Part shown: in pieces, positions 37,410 through 50,139 of the stretch
How the letters are laid out: every line of letters begins with the position of its first letter
How positions within the stretch are numbered: position 1 is the stretch's first letter
Assembly: GCA_021521415.1 (NCBI GenBank)
Contig: JAIQDT010014345.1
Span: 186,001 to 250,000, forward strand
DNA length: 64,000 nt
Direction of reading: 5' to 3'
Source: Bidens hawaiensis
Taxonomy: Eukaryota; Streptophyta; Magnoliopsida; Asterales; Asteraceae
The notes under the pieces: model-generated
The model's input: the letters and a program-made list of their open reading frames with translations, nothing else
What the model was told of the DNA's origin: nothing
Database searches by the model: none
Position numbers and translations under genes: made by a program

Positions 37410-38152
37410 AAGATTTCCATAGCCGTAAATAGTAGACTACTGCAAGTCCCGAATCTGGATCACTGCAGTTTCTTGACACACTATCTTCTCGGGAATCAGA
37501 ACACTCATGGGCTCGTGTATAACCGGATAATCGCTTTTCTGCCTATCATTCGGAAAGATATATATGGAGACATGCACAACTCTTAATGAGTTTCCACTTA
37601 CAATCGAGGAATTTTAGTTAGTATCACTTCTACTTTTACGCACCATAGAAAGCTACCATAACATACAGTGACTGCTCTAAAGTCTTTTAGGCCTAATAAC
37701 TTCACTAGTTAAGCACACAGAGTTAGTTTATCTATCACTTTCCAAGGTTGGATCAATTTTCATATAAACATTGTATAGACACTTCTTACGAAGTAGTAGA
37801 CTTGAAAAATTATTTCATCTCCCTCAGAAATATTTTAAATTCTATCGCCCCAATCAAGTCAAAGTCTTCAGGTAAACGGCTATCCTGAGGATCCAATGGA
37901 TCAGCTGGACCGACCACATACGAGTATGTGTCCTTCTAACTAAGTATGAACGACTAATTTTCAGCGAAAGAATAAAAACACATCATAAACCGCCCCGGTC
38001 ACTTTCAGTCATCTGGTTAATGGCTATCCACATACTCTACAGGTAAAAATGAGGACCAAACATATCCGAAGATATGTCATTCAAACTGAAGCAATCGACA
38101 TAATTCTAAGCGATAGTGATTTTTTTTTTAATCATAAAAACGAGAAACACGG
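36836..38152 (-). other. Non-coding spacer of Copia B after pol
   Basis: No supported gene. A pure (AT)n run lies at about 37356-37407, and the rest is featureless. Confidence 0.6.
37356..37407. repeat. (AT)n microsatellite
   Basis: Uninterrupted AT dinucleotides over about 50 bp. Confidence 0.9.
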
Positions 38153-41100
38153 TTACTCGGGATTGATCATCTCATTTAGCTCAACAAGGTTTTGAAAACG
38201 ATTTTTGTCAAAAGCTTTAGTAAACAAATCAGCGAAATTATCTAACGAATCAACCTTTTCGAGCACTATCAATTTCTTCTCAGCACAATCCCGTATAAAA
38301 TGATGACGAATATCAATGTGTTTAGTTTTGCTATGCTTTATGGGATTGTTAGTTACTGAGATTGCAGCATTGTTATCTATGCAAATAGGAGTATGAGTGA
38401 AATTCAGACCGTAATCGCGCAATTGCTGTTGTATCCAAAGAACCTGGGAGCAGCAGTTCGATGATGCCATGTATTCTGCTTCACAGGTAGAGATAGCAAC
38501 TTAGGTCTGCTTCTTGCACTGCCATGACACTAATCTGCCTCCAAGAAATTGGCATCCACCTGTTGTCGACTTCCAATTCTGATTGCATCCCCCATAGTCA
38601 GAATCTGTGTAAGCGACTAACTCCAAGTCTCCCCCTTTCGTGTACCATAACCCCAGCTTAGGCTTGCCTTTGAGATACCTCAATATCCTCTTCACACCCT
38701 TCATGTGAGATTCCTTTGGGTTTGCCTGAAAACGAGCACAAAGACAAACTACAAACATAATATCAGGTCTAGATGCAGTTAAATACATTAAAGAACCTAT
38801 GATTGCCCGATATTGTGTGGGGTCCACGTCTGCATCACTGTCTGAGTCAGCACCCAGTTTGTGGTTGATGCAAACTGGAGTATCAAATGGAGTGTTGTCC
38901 TCCATCTTGAAGCGTTTGAGAACGTCTTGGACATATTTAGTCTGATGAATGAACATGCCATCTTTCTTCTGATCAACCTGCAATCCTAAAAAGAAAGTTA
39001 GTTCACCCATAGCACTCATTTCAAACCTCTTTTTCATGACGACTTCAAACTCCTGACACTTGACGACTTTTGATGCAGCAAAGATGATGTCGTCCACGTA
39101 GACTTGAACCAGAAGAAAGTCTCTTCCTTTTCTCTTAACGAACATTGTGCTATCGATCTTTCCCCTTTCAAACCCATTCTCAAGCAAGTAATCGGATAGA
39201 GTTGCATACCAGGCACGAGGGGCCTGATGTAGCCCATATAGCGCTTTACTTGGCTTGTACACGTGATCAGGAAAGTCTGGGTCAGGAAAACCCGGAGGTT
39301 GCTCAACGTACACAACCTCATCGACTTTACCGTTAAGAAACACACTTTTCACGTCTAACTGGAACACCTTCATCTCCTTGTGTGCCGCAAATGCCAAAAA
39401 CAAACGAATCGCTTCCAATCTCGCCACAGGAGCAAACACTTCATTCTGGTCGATCCCTTCTTGCTGATTAAAACCTTTTACAACCAGCCTCGCCTTGTTC
39501 CTGATGATTATCCCTTTTCATCTCTCTTGCATTTGAAAACCCATTTTGTGCCAATCGCATGCACATTCTTTGGTTTTGCAACCAATTTCCAAACCTCCAT
39601 CTTCTCGAATTGGGCTAACTCTTCTTGCATGGCTTCGACCCACGAGCTGTCCTTTAGAGCCATTTGATAGTTCTTTGGTTCAATCTGGCTAATGAAGCAG
39701 GTGTACGGCACTCGTTAATGATAATTGTTTCTTTGATACTTGCGTAAACACAGGTGTCCTCATTCAAGCTTCGTCTTGTTTTTACACCATCAGACAGATC
39801 ACCTATCACGTTCTCCAAAGGGTGATATTTATGAACTCCAGTAGTCGGAACCGAACTGACTTGCAGATTGTCTTCCAGGTTCGAAGATAGTTCATCAATG
39901 GGCGATTGTTGTTGAGAGTGAAAAGGATTGAAAAATTCGTTTTCAGTAGAGGCAGCAGGGGTGTCGACAGCTGTTGACGAGGAAGGTTGACATTCATCGT
40001 ACTGCGGTCGTTGCACAAAATTTTCTTCCTCATCATAAAGAATCTGCGTAGCTATTCTCTCATCAACTTCTGCACAATCCAAGTAAGGCAAATTAAAAGA
40101 TTTAAAAAGCTTATCATAGTCGAAAGCCTCAGCGGGTCCCGTGCTTGGTTTTGGTGGTTTGTAACTTGTGATGTCAGTGTTACACACCACCTCAACCTTG
40201 CTGGTCGATAGATTAAAGACTCGTCTGTTGGGTGTCCCAACAACATATCCGACTAGAATACCTTCGTCGGCTATCTCACCAAATTTTGAGTTCGTCTTTA
40301 ATATTGAACATGGGGACCCGAATGGTTCAAGACCATTCAAGTTAGGCTTTCTACCATGCATAAGTTCATAACATGTTTTATTCAATCTTTTAACGGTTAA
40401 AACTCGATTAAGGATATAACAGGCTGTTGCAACAGCTTCAGCCCAGAACACCACAGGAAGTTAAGCATCAGCCAGCATTGTTTTGGCTCCTTCAATTAGC
40501 GTCCTGTTCTTCCTCTCAGCCACCCCATTTTGTTGCGGAGTATACGGGGCGCTGTACTGGTGGTCTATTCCTTTCTGTAAGCAGAACATCTCCATCTGGT
40601 AGTTTTTGAACTCTGACCCATTGTCACTCCTGATGTATTTAACCTTTCTCCCCACGATGTTCTCAACCTTGGTAATCAAGTTAATTACCAACTGAACTGT
40701 TTCATCTTTTGTCTTCAGGAAATATACCCAAGAATATCGAGAGAAATCATCAGTTAACACCAAGCAGTACGATGTTCCACCTAGGCTTTTTACATTCATG
40801 GGACCGAAGAGATCCATGTGAAGTAGGTCTAGGGTACTGACTATTGAATTGATTTTCTTGGTGTGATGAGGTTTCTTGTGTTGCTTTCCCTTTTTGCACG
40901 ATAAGCATTGGTCTTCAAAGTTGAAATTCTTTAAGGGAACACCAAGCACCAGCCCATTCTTGACAATGTAGTTCATTTTTCGAAGGTGTATATGCCCCAT
41001 TCTTCGATGCCATAACTCGGACTCCGATTCAGTTGCTTTTGACAGAAGACATGATTCTTCTGTTGCCATCGCAGTCGACCTCATGTCCATTACATATGTA

Positions 41101-41453
41101 TTCTTTTCCCTTGGAGCCTTCATCACTATCCATGCCTCTGGTATCTTGAAACCAGGATACAGTACAATTGCTTCATTTTTGGTAAAGTTCACAGTGTAAT
41201 CTTTGTCACAGATCTGAGACACACTCAGCAAATTATGCTTCAGCTCTTCAACGAAATTCACCTTTTCTAACTTCATTTTACCATTAGTCACTGTCCCAAT
41301 TCCGGTAATTCTACCACCACTCTCTCCAGCAAAACTTACTCTACCTCCCTGAACAGGTTTCCACTCGTGTAACAAGTTTTTGTTACCAGTCATGTGCCGG
41401 GAACAGCCGCTATCCACAACCCATAGATTGTTTGCAGCCTTGTTCAACTGTTC
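38153..41453 (-). pseudogene. pol of Copia B: protease, integrase, RT, RNase H (few lesions)
   Basis: The frame opens at the acceptor-like GTGCAG|GAACAG (41453), 21 nt after the gag stop. Protease has WVVDSGCSRHMTG. The pre-integrase box is ELWHRRMGHIHLRK followed by CLSCKKGKQHKKPHH. Integrase has TDDFSRYSWVY, IRSDNGSEFK and QQNGVAERKN. RT has [14 protein letters not shown] and YVDDIIF. RNase H has [10 protein letters not shown] and CEAEYMASSN, then NFADLFTKA. Lesions are TAA at about 40461, a frameshift near 39705, a single-base frameshift at about 39508 and TAA at about 38501. The domains are otherwise continuous, so inactivation looks recent. Confidence 0.92.
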
Positions 41454-41474
41454 CTGCACGATTAAAGCAAAGGA

Positions 41475-44102
41475 TTAAAATATGGGGACCCAAGACCTAT
41501 TGGTCTTGGGTCGATTAAATCTGTTAAAAGGCATCCCATACTTTGGCTGTCCAAAGTTAGTATTAGAATGATTTCTGTAAGTCATAAAAGGATACCTTCT
41601 TGTAGATTGACTATGAGGCCATCCAAACCTTCGTGAATTAAATGAATTATAACTAGTGGTTTGGTTGTTAACAGGGAAAAACTGAGATCGATTTCTTTGA
41701 AAACCTGGATTAGTCCAATATCTGAACTTTGATGAGTTTGCATTCTTACCATTATAGTAATTACTGTTAGCTCTATTCTCAGTTTTCGGAGGCCTCATAC
41801 CTCTGAATCTCTGATTCAGAGGGCAATCAGCAATCAGGTGTCCTATTTGATTGCATCTGAAACAGCTCCTGTGTTCAACCTTCGTCTCAACAGTTGTTTC
41901 TGATGTTGAGGTCGCATTACTACCCGTTTGCCTAACATATGGTGGGACATACGGGTTTAGAGGGGAATTCCTTTCAGTAGGTTTAAATTCCTCCCCACGT
42001 CTTAGTAACACTACCTCTTCTTTTGTCTCACTAGATTCGGATGTCTGGTCCGAATTTGATGAGACAGAACTTTGAACAGAAATCTTAACACTCGAAACAG
42101 GCTTACTCGTTTCCTTTTTACTCGATTCAGGTTTTTTAATTGAAACTTTGACAGGAACTGTCTGACTTATCTCAACATCAACGGATTTCTGATTACTAGG
42201 ATCATAAGTATAGTTATGATTATAAGGTGGTGGAACTTCAGAATATCCAATTCCTCCCCTTTTAACTGGAGAACGTTGATCACTTACGAGGTGATCAAGT
42301 ATTGCAGAGGAATTTCTAAATTGCTCAAGCTTTCTTTTTAGTTCCACCACTTTCACCTGGTAATCAGCTATCTGTTTATCCCTTTCAGCAATTAGTTTGG
42401 TTTTCTCTTCTAACACTTCATAGCTAAGATCAATTACTTGTATTTTTTCAGCAAGACTTGCTTTAAGACTTCTGATATCTTTTTCACTAGCCTTAATATT
42501 TACTGAATAACTATTTTCCCTAGTTTTAGTGTAATGATGATCTTCTTTTAACGTTTTAAATTGAGAGTCCAAACTAACAAACTGATCAGTTATCGTTTTC
42601 AATTGTTCAGACAGATTTTCACATTTCATACAATGGAGTTCAGAACTTACCTCAGAGAGCTGATCATTCACCTCTGCCATATAAGCTTGATCTTCTCTTG
42701 TCTCTCTGTCGTTTCCTTCAGTTTCGATGTTAACCAAGTTGGCCTTTTCGAACACTTCCTCAACATCCAGATTCCAATTGTATCCCCCGTTCTGTCTGGA
42801 TACCATCGCCCTATTCTCATTACTTCCCCCGTTCGGTTGTGTTGGCCTGTTCTGACTACGTTCTACTCTTTCATTTGTGCATTCTTTAGCAAAGTGGCCA
42901 TTCTGTTGGCAGTTATAACACCGAACCTTTGACTTATCAAAACCTGGTCTTTCGCCAACGAATTTTCTACCAGTCTTCTTCATAAACCTTTTAACTCTTC
43001 TTACTATCATTGCCATCTGCCACTGCAGATCCATCTCTTCCAGATCATCAGCATCAATCTGATCATAGTCTTCGTCTAAAGTAGCAGGGTCGACTATTTT
43101 ACCTTTGATGTAATTTTCGTAAGAAGCAATGAAAGATGCATAGAGAGCAAACTGCTGTTCAGCAGACTTAACAGTCATGGGCATCTGAGAGTAGTTGTTG
43201 TTCGGAACCTTTGAGGAAAAACTACCAGTTGGTTTAGAAGAATTTGTTTCACCAGCTACGAAACACACATCACCATCCATGTTGAGAGTTACATGACCAT
43301 CTTGAGTTGAGTTAGCGCTTGAGTCTCCCTTTGAGTAGTAAGCAGATGATTCTGACTTTGAACTTGAACTTGACGTAACTTTCGCACCATACATTCCCGG
43401 ATCCTGAACCTAATCAGTTGGTGTCTCTTTTCGAACCATGTTAAGTTCAAAAGTTCGTAGTTTATTGACTGATGTTTCCAAGTCGATGTTTACAAACTCT
43501 TTATCTTCTCTCATCAAGACAGTGTACATTTCCCATTTCGGTGGGAGAGCATCAAGAAGTTTTTCTACGATCTCTTCTTCTTTATAGTCAATTGAATAGT
43601 TTCTGAGTTCGGTCATTAAGTGGTAATACCTTGTAATGATATCATCAAGTGACTCATTCTTCAAATACTTGAACACCGAGAATTGGGTTTTGAGAAGCTT
43701 AATTTTTGATGCACGTATCCCCACATTACCTTCATATCGGTTTTCAAGCGCTTCCCATAGCTCTCTGGCGGTTTTATATTTCCTGAAGGTGTGAAGAATC
43801 TCTTGTGGAAGAGCCATTGTTATCGCAGCATGAGCTTTGCTTTCAGCCTCATACATCTTCTTTTCTTCCTCTTCCATCTTATTGTATTTCTTAATTTGTT
43901 CACGACCCTCAAACAAAGCCGTTGGTGGAATGTATCCATCTTGAATGCACACCCACATTTTAGCATCTTGATAATTAACATATTGTTCAAAACGATCCTT
44001 CCAAGCCACGAAATCGGTACCCTTCAGCATTTTCGGAGCCTTAGTAGCAGAACCTGCTTCCACCTCCATTTTCACCAGTTCCGTAATATTTATAGAAGTC
44101 AT
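41475..44102 (-). pseudogene. gag of Copia B (single internal stop)
   Basis: Start ATG at 44102 (MTSINITELVKM). The capsid domain has FVAWKDRFEQYVNYQ, ELWEALENRYEGN and a LKNESLDDIITRYYHLM helix. A TAG at 43412-43410 interrupts the frame after 230 codons, and the same frame continues. Zinc knuckles follow: CYNCQQNGHFAKEC (about 42925) and CFRCNQIGHLIADC (about 41865). Between them is a long coiled-coil region (LSEQLKTITDQF...VVELKRKLEQF), unusual for a minimal Copia gag and shared in decayed form by Copia A. It ends ...RSWVPIF and TAA at 41477-41475, followed by an acceptor-like stretch before the protease. Confidence 0.88.
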
Positions 44103-44575
44103 CTTTGGAAGAAATACAAACGAGCACTCAAAGAAACCAAAAATAATTTTTTTTATTCTGAACAGTACTGTAGGCGAAGTTATTCTTAACTTCGCTTAAG
44201 AGTAACTTCGCTTGAAAACACAACTTCGCTGTCTTCCCAACTTCGCCTGATGTTAACTTCGCCTGATGACAAGTTCGCTTAAGTTAAGCGAACTTGTGAG
44301 TTAGGCGAAGTTAATGATAACTTCACTTAATCTTATATCTTCACCTAAACCCTACAAACAGTGGCGGCAACTTCGCCTGATGAACACAACGTTTTTGCAG
44401 GTTTGATTTTGACGTTTTGTGAGGTATTCGAAGGTGTAATGGGTTAATTTTGATGGAGAGAGGTGAGTAGGACACAAAAACTCGGTATATTAACGTAAAC
44501 TCGTCCCGCAAATAGTCGAACGAAACGATTTCTACACCCGTGTGATAATCCCGAACCACACAATCACGAGCAAAT
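44103..44575 (-). other. Leader of Copia B with GGCGAAGTT cluster
   Basis: About ten GGCGAAGTT, GGCGAACTT or complementary copies lie at 44172-44375. No reading frame of note. Confidence 0.8.
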
Positions 44576-44587
44576 GCTTTGATACCA
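44576..44587 (-). other. Primer-binding site, Copia B
   Basis: Minus-strand TGGTATCAAAGC lies 2 nt from the 5' LTR. It is the initiator-Met type with one change from that of Copia A. Confidence 0.85.
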
Positions 44588-44589
44588 AT

Positions 44590-44992
44590 TGTAGGTTCCC
44601 AGCCGGATCTATACGGAATATCTCGTTCTACGTAGGTGCGGAATCCCTACGAAAGACGATACGAGCGTAGAAGACGATACACGTTAAACACAAGCAAACA
44701 CACGTTACAATACTCGAAAGACACGTTGTATTGCAACTAATAACACGTGATTTCTCAATCACTGATTACACGTACTGAACCGTTTTTTTAAAATAACCCG
44801 TAGGATAAACATATATACCCTTCGACAACTTCGCCTACCATGCTAGGCGAAGTTGTCACTAACTTCGCTTGTTCCACAAGTTCGCCTATATCAGGCGAAC
44901 TTGTGAGACAAGTTCGCTTAAACATTAATACAAAAACCAACTAATACAATTACAGACACTAGATACTGAACTACTGACATCATGTACCAACA
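44590..44992 (-). repeat. 5' LTR of Copia B
   Basis: TG...CA, 403 bp. Two long inverted motif pairs (ACAAGTTCGCCT with AGGCGAACTTGT; ACAACTTCGCCTA with its complement) lie upstream of minus-strand TATATATG. Confidence 0.92.
44808..44920 (-). promoter_or_regulatory. LTR promoter of Copia B: paired GGCGAAGTT/GGCGAACTT plus TATA
   Basis: Motif pairs at 44920-44826 form 12-13 bp stems with 5-6 nt loops. They sit directly upstream of TATATATG (44818-44811). The 3' LTR has the same arrangement at 32945-32839. Confidence 0.6.
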
Positions 44993-45104
44993 CATAAATG
45001 TCCTAATGGGCCATATTTGGCCTTGAAATCTCTAATGGCCCATTATGCATATAATTTTAAATTGTGTCTTAAGAGGTACAACTCGCCTAACCCGTCGATA
45101 TACA

Positions 45105-45555
45105 TTAAACATAGGGGTGGCAAATGGGTTGGATTGGGTCGAAACGGGTTAGGGTCGAAACGTGTCAGGGTTGGAACGGGTCAACTAAAAAAAAGGTTGT
45201 TATGGTTCGAGTCGGAACGGATCAGGGTCAAAAGGTTTTAGTTTTAGTTTTATCATTAAAATTCATGTTCCAGTCCAGTTCGTTTCAACACTTAACAACT
45301 CATTTTACAGCAAACAACATGCTAAACAGCTCGTTTCAGCGATTTTTCATTCCGTTTCAGCACTTAACAGCTCGTTTTAACAGCAAACAGCATGTTAAAC
45401 AGCTCGTTTCAGCAAGTTTTCAGTTCGTTTCAGCACGTAACAGCTTGTTTTTACAGCAAACATCATGTTAAACAGCTCGTTTCAGCGATTTTTCAGTCCA
45501 TTTCAGCACTTAACAGCTCATTTCAGCACTTAACAGCTCGTTTTTACAGCAAACC
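45105..45555. repeat. Two low-copy tandem arrays in CACTA interior
   Basis: At 45115-45240 GGGTCGGAACGGGTCA-like units repeat. At 45270-45555 about four units of roughly 75-85 bp share TTCGTTTCAGCACTTAACAG and ACAGCAAACA..ATG.TAAACAG. Confidence 0.75.
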
Positions 45556-45560
45556 AAAAA

Positions 45561-45888
45561 ATTGTGTAAGACCAATTGGGTTATCATTTAAACTCATAAT
45601 ACTAAGTTCCAGAAGTGGAACCAACCCGTTTGGGTTTGTCATTAGGGAGTTATGGTGTCCGAAAAATGGACCAGAATATAACTCCCCGAATCAGCTTTGA
45701 CATATGTTTTTGTAAAATCATAAAAGGTATTCAATACTCATCCAAAAATTACAAAATTTACCTTTCTGGAAACTAGACTCAGAATACTATATCCTAAAAT
45801 CAAAAATCGATCAATATCATTTAACAGCGAGTTACAGACCAATCAATAAATGAGAACGAATTTGTCAGCCAACTATTCTCAACAAAAC
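45561..45888 (+). repeat. Direct repeat within CACTA, copy 2
   Basis: Homologous to 27889-28222, same orientation. Confidence 0.8.
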
Positions 45889-46244
45889 TCAAACCCTAAC
45901 ATGGTTATGACATCACTAGGGTTCTAATTAATCATTTTAAAAACCCCCGCTAGAAAATATAAATCCAACAATGATAAAAAGTATAGATTCAAAAATGTCA
46001 CTTGCAACTTGTATCAAGATTGTTTAAATTAGAACGAATACTAATCGATTGAATCCAAGACCTAATTGCTTACATTCAAACCCTCGAACACCCAAATTTC
46101 TCAAAATTAAAGTATAAATCACCTAACTAACCAAGATGAGCTTCAATCGATGTTAATGAGTGATGAAAGTATTAGCAGCAGGTGATGGATTAGGGTTCAG
46201 ATTGGTTACTGAAGGGTGGATGTCTGGTTGGTCAAACAAAAGAA

Positions 46245-47106
46245 TTGGAATGTGGCTATTAATTATCAATAGTCACACTTTTGTTTTAATGTAATTGTTA
46301 ACTTTTAACCATACATAAAAATTTATAAGTGGCTATAAAATAATGCTTTATGGTCACATAAACCCCTTATGTGTGACCACATGTATAAGCTTTTAGCCAC
46401 ATATGAAACAATTAAAGTGTGGCCATTAACTACTAACGATCACACGTTTTGTTTGCTGTCACCGTTAACTTTTAGCCACATATAAAACTTATAAGTGGCT
46501 AACAAATAATACTCTATGGTCACATATACCCGTAAGTGTAGCCATATGTATTAGTTTTTAACCACATCGTTATCAAGCAACTGTGAGCGTAGATCATATT
46601 TGGCCATAGTTTACTAAGTGTGGCAAGTAAAAGTCACATTTTTTATGAAAGTGTGGCTAAAGGTTTCGAACAACGATGTTTTTTGTCACACGAATTGAAA
46701 AAGTGTGGCTAAATGTTCCAGCAGGTGTGATTTTTTGCCACAAAAATCTAATTTATGTGACTAAAGGTTCTAACAGGTGTGTTTTTTGTCACACGAATTG
46801 AAAAAGTGTGACTAAATATTCCAGCAGGTGTGATTTTTTGCCACAAAAATCTAATTTATGTGGCTAAAGGTTCTAACAGGTGTGTTTTTTGTCACAAGAA
46901 TTGAAAAGGTGTGGCTAAATGTTCCAGCAAGTGTGATTTTTTGCCACAAAAATCTAATTTATGTGGCTAAAGGTTCTAACAGGTGTGTTTTTAGTCACAC
47001 GAATAACAAATGTGTGGCGAAAGCGACCTTTAGCCACACATTTAGACCAAGGTGTGGCAAACCGCCCAGAGCATGTGTGTGGCTAAAAGCCAATATTCAC
47101 GTAGTG
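46245..47106. repeat. CACTA right subterminal repeats and terminus
   Basis: GTGTGGCTAAA and TTTGCCACA alternate. From about 46650 to 47000 a unit of about 112 bp (AAAGGTTCTAACAGGTGTG...CCAGCAGGTGTGATTTTTTG) repeats three times. It ends in TTCACGTAGTG. An open frame at 46858-47190 is only the repeat read through. Confidence 0.8.
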
Positions 47107-47189
47107 GTAAGTAAGAAACTTTTTTTTTGTTTTAAATTGCGTGATTTTTTTTGTATTTTTAATCTATGTTTTTTTATACCGAATTCGTA

Positions 47190-47900
47190 ATACCACCTAC
47201 ACAGTAGATAAATGAACCTACACACAATAACGTTTACACATACACAATTTGAAATACCACATACACGGTAATATATAAAACCTACATAGTACTTACAAAG
47301 TAAATCTTTTTTTTTACATTATACTACATAAATAAATAACAGATCATTCTAATAACCCACACTTGTAACTTACACAGTAAATAAATGAACCTACACACGA
47401 TAAAATATATACATACACAATTCAAAATATCTCATACACAGTACATATATGAACTTACATCGTACAAATTAATAAACTTTCTTTTACAGTAAACTACATA
47501 TAATAAATAACGGATTGTGCTAATAACCGATACAATATATAAATGAACCTACACGCAATAAATTTACACATACATAATTCTAAATTCCACCTACACAGTA
47601 CATACATGAACTTACACAGTACCAAAAACAAATTTATTTTTATTCTTTACATTATACTACATATGATAAATAATGAATCATGTTAATAACCTACGGTTGT
47701 AAAAATGGTCAAATATACATTCGTGATACTACCCACATGGTACATATATGAACGTACACAATATAAAATAAACTATTTATTTTTCCACATTATACTACAT
47801 ATCATAAATAACATATCATATTAATAGCCTACAATTGTAAAATTTCCACATACACAATCATGATACGTCATACACAATAGATGAATATGTGTATGTAATA
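47190..47900. repeat. Tandem array of about 165-bp AT-rich units
   Basis: Each unit runs CTACACAGTA.ATAAATGAACCTACACACAATAA, then TACACATACACAATT, TACAGTACATATATGAAC and ACATTATACTACATA.AATAAATAAC. About four diverged copies. The length resembles plant satellite monomers. Confidence 0.7.
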
Positions 47901-49156
47901 TATGAATCTTTGTAAGCAATATATGATTATAGTATATGCCGCATATGAAGAAATATTATTGGAGTTAACATGGTATTTAAATAAATGAATTTGTCTAACA
48001 TTAGCTTGATTTAAAAGATCAATTAAAAAATAATAATTAAAACGTTTGTATGTAACTTGAATTAGTTAGTCATAATTACAAATAAATACTACTAATTATT
48101 TCAGTTTTCACTTTAAAAAATCTACAAACAAAGACATTAGTGCCTTTTTTCATTAAATATTAGTATATTAATCTCTTTCATAATTACAAGTTTGCCATAA
48201 CTAATATGATCCACTATTAATATTAGATTTTTTTCTTTTGATGTTATAAACATTTGCTGGTATTTGCTGTTATTATCTAGTTCTTGATTTTGATTATTTT
48301 GTTGTAATTTTTAAGCTTTTTCTTTGTTATTAGAAATCATTATTTATATAGATTGGTATTGTAGTTGGTATTATTTCTTAAGTTCTTAGTTTTTATAAAC
48401 TTTTATTATTTTCTACATTCTCATGTTAATATTAAAATGTACATAAACCTTTCCCTATATAGAATATCTCATATTTTACATAAATCTTCTTATTGAAAAA
48501 CAACAAAAAAAACAAAGTGGAATTCTTTTAGAGAAAATACAATAAAAATACCCTAATATTGTACATAAAAATTAGCAGTCTTCCAATTCAATCATATTAG
48601 GAATATTTTTTGATGAAGATAGGACCAAACTTTTGATAACTTTCTTTTATGTAGTTCTTCTATTAGCCCTAATTATTAGGTTTTAATAAAATAAATCACA
48701 AATTCTAGATTATTATTCAATGAAAAAAAGATTCTAATATAAAAATCTACTATAGTTGAAGTATAAAAAACAGAAAATAAACAAAAGGTTTTAGCCTTTT
48801 AGGATTTGTTGAATACGACTAAGAAAGAAATTAGGACTTTTCACGGAGATAAACGCACGCCAACGGCGGTGCTGAATTTATGGTGGCAAAGTATGGAAGA
48901 AGAAGTGATGGTAAGATAAGGCTAGAAGAAGAGAAGTTGATGTATAATATGATGAATGAGTAAAGATATTAAGGAGTATTTTTAAGTATAAAACCCTAGT
49001 AAAGGTAAAAAATAAAAGAAAGAGGAAAAAAAACGTAAAAGAAAGCATAAAGAGGTGAGTTTTGAAGCCAGATTATTTATGCAAGAAAGGACGAAGAAGT
49101 TTATAGAATAATGATATACCTTACACAAACATTAAGCTAACATTATATATCATTAA
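47900..49156. other. AT-rich intergenic DNA, nothing recognised
   Basis: No supported open frame, terminus or RNA gene. Confidence 0.55.
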
Positions 49157-50139
49157 TTTTATCTCCCATATTACGGGGGTTGTTATGCATTTTTTAGTTT
49201 ATAATATTGTAAATATAGTTTTTGGATATTAATTTTATTTATTGTAAGGAAACTAATAATATACTTGAATCCATTTTGATCCATTTATGTCAGGTTATGT
49301 TTGTTTTTGAATGTAACATTAAATGAAACATCTACTTAATTTTTATATTTGTTTGTTTATGTTCATTTGTTATAACTTGAGTATTACTTTGTGAAACGTT
49401 TGATTTAAGTTAAACTTAAAAGAAAAAGAATCACTAATGCAACTAAATCTATATAGAAAAATTAAATTAGAGTTTAATTATCAAATGGTTTCACAAATAA
49501 TGAGATTTTATAATCTGTTTAAAAGCTTCGGGTTTGATGAGACCCATGACCTGCTTATATTTGTTTTAATACAAAGTTGTTTCTTATAATTACAAATAAT
49601 ATCCATTTAAAAAAAATCAAACATTAGTTTTTAGTAAATCTATACTTTATTTTATAAGATATGCTGTAAGGCCCCGAACCCGGTAGCCTTACTTTAGCGT
49701 CGGATTTACTCATAAACACAGTTCTTACAAATCAGAGTTCATTAAAACTTTCGCGGAATATAAAAACTTTCATGAAACGTTACAGCAATCCAAAACTTGT
49801 CTTAATTAAACATTCTTGTCTTTCAAAATAAACGTCAATTACATTAAAAAATCTTGAGTCTTCAGATGCCAGTCTCCTATTCGCCCACCATGTGCCCGCT
49901 CAAGCTAGCTGTCTCATTCTACTCACCTGCGTGCATACTAAAAGTCAGCTACGCTGAGTGAGTTCTAGTTAATCGGACGCCATACAATACATACACATAC
50001 ATACATATCCGAAGATACATATCCATACTTAACTAGTTACCCTTCTGTTCTACATACATACTTACTACCATACATACATACATATCTACAATCACTAACC
50101 TCAGTCTACCGAGAGTACGTTCATAGTCCGCCGTCTATA

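Larger units (their letters stand above)
32618..44992 (-). mobile_element. Copia retrotransposon B, 12.4 kb with third ORF
   Basis: Two 403-bp LTRs (5' at 44590-44992, 3' at 32618-33020; about five differences) are flanked by CATAG (32613-32617) and CATAA (44993-44997), a duplication with one change. In transcription order it has a primer site, a GGCGAAGTT-rich leader, gag, pol, a spacer with a second TATA box, ORF3 and a polypurine tract. It is less damaged than Copia A: a few stops and frameshifts separate otherwise intact domains. It inserted into the tandem-array part of the CACTA element. Confidence 0.92.
11520..47106. mobile_element. CACTA-type DNA transposon, expanded by nested insertions
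   Basis: The left end reads CACTACGTGAAAATTG, and the right end read on the minus strand is CACTACGTGAATATTG. The ends match imperfectly over about 30 bp, including a GCCACAC box. The 3-bp flanks are identical (GTA at 11517-11519 and 47107-47109), as expected for CACTA elements. Subterminal regions are packed with GTGTGGC/GCCACAC repeats. Removing Copia A, element C and Copia B leaves about 6.1 kb made of subterminal repeats, non-coding DNA and tandem arrays. No TNP2-like transposase frame was found, so it is non-autonomous or too decayed to show one. Confidence 0.75.

Noticed and set aside
46858..47190. A 110-codon open frame near the CACTA right end
   Set aside because: It is the GTGTGGC subterminal repeat read through; the peptide is a periodic artefact.
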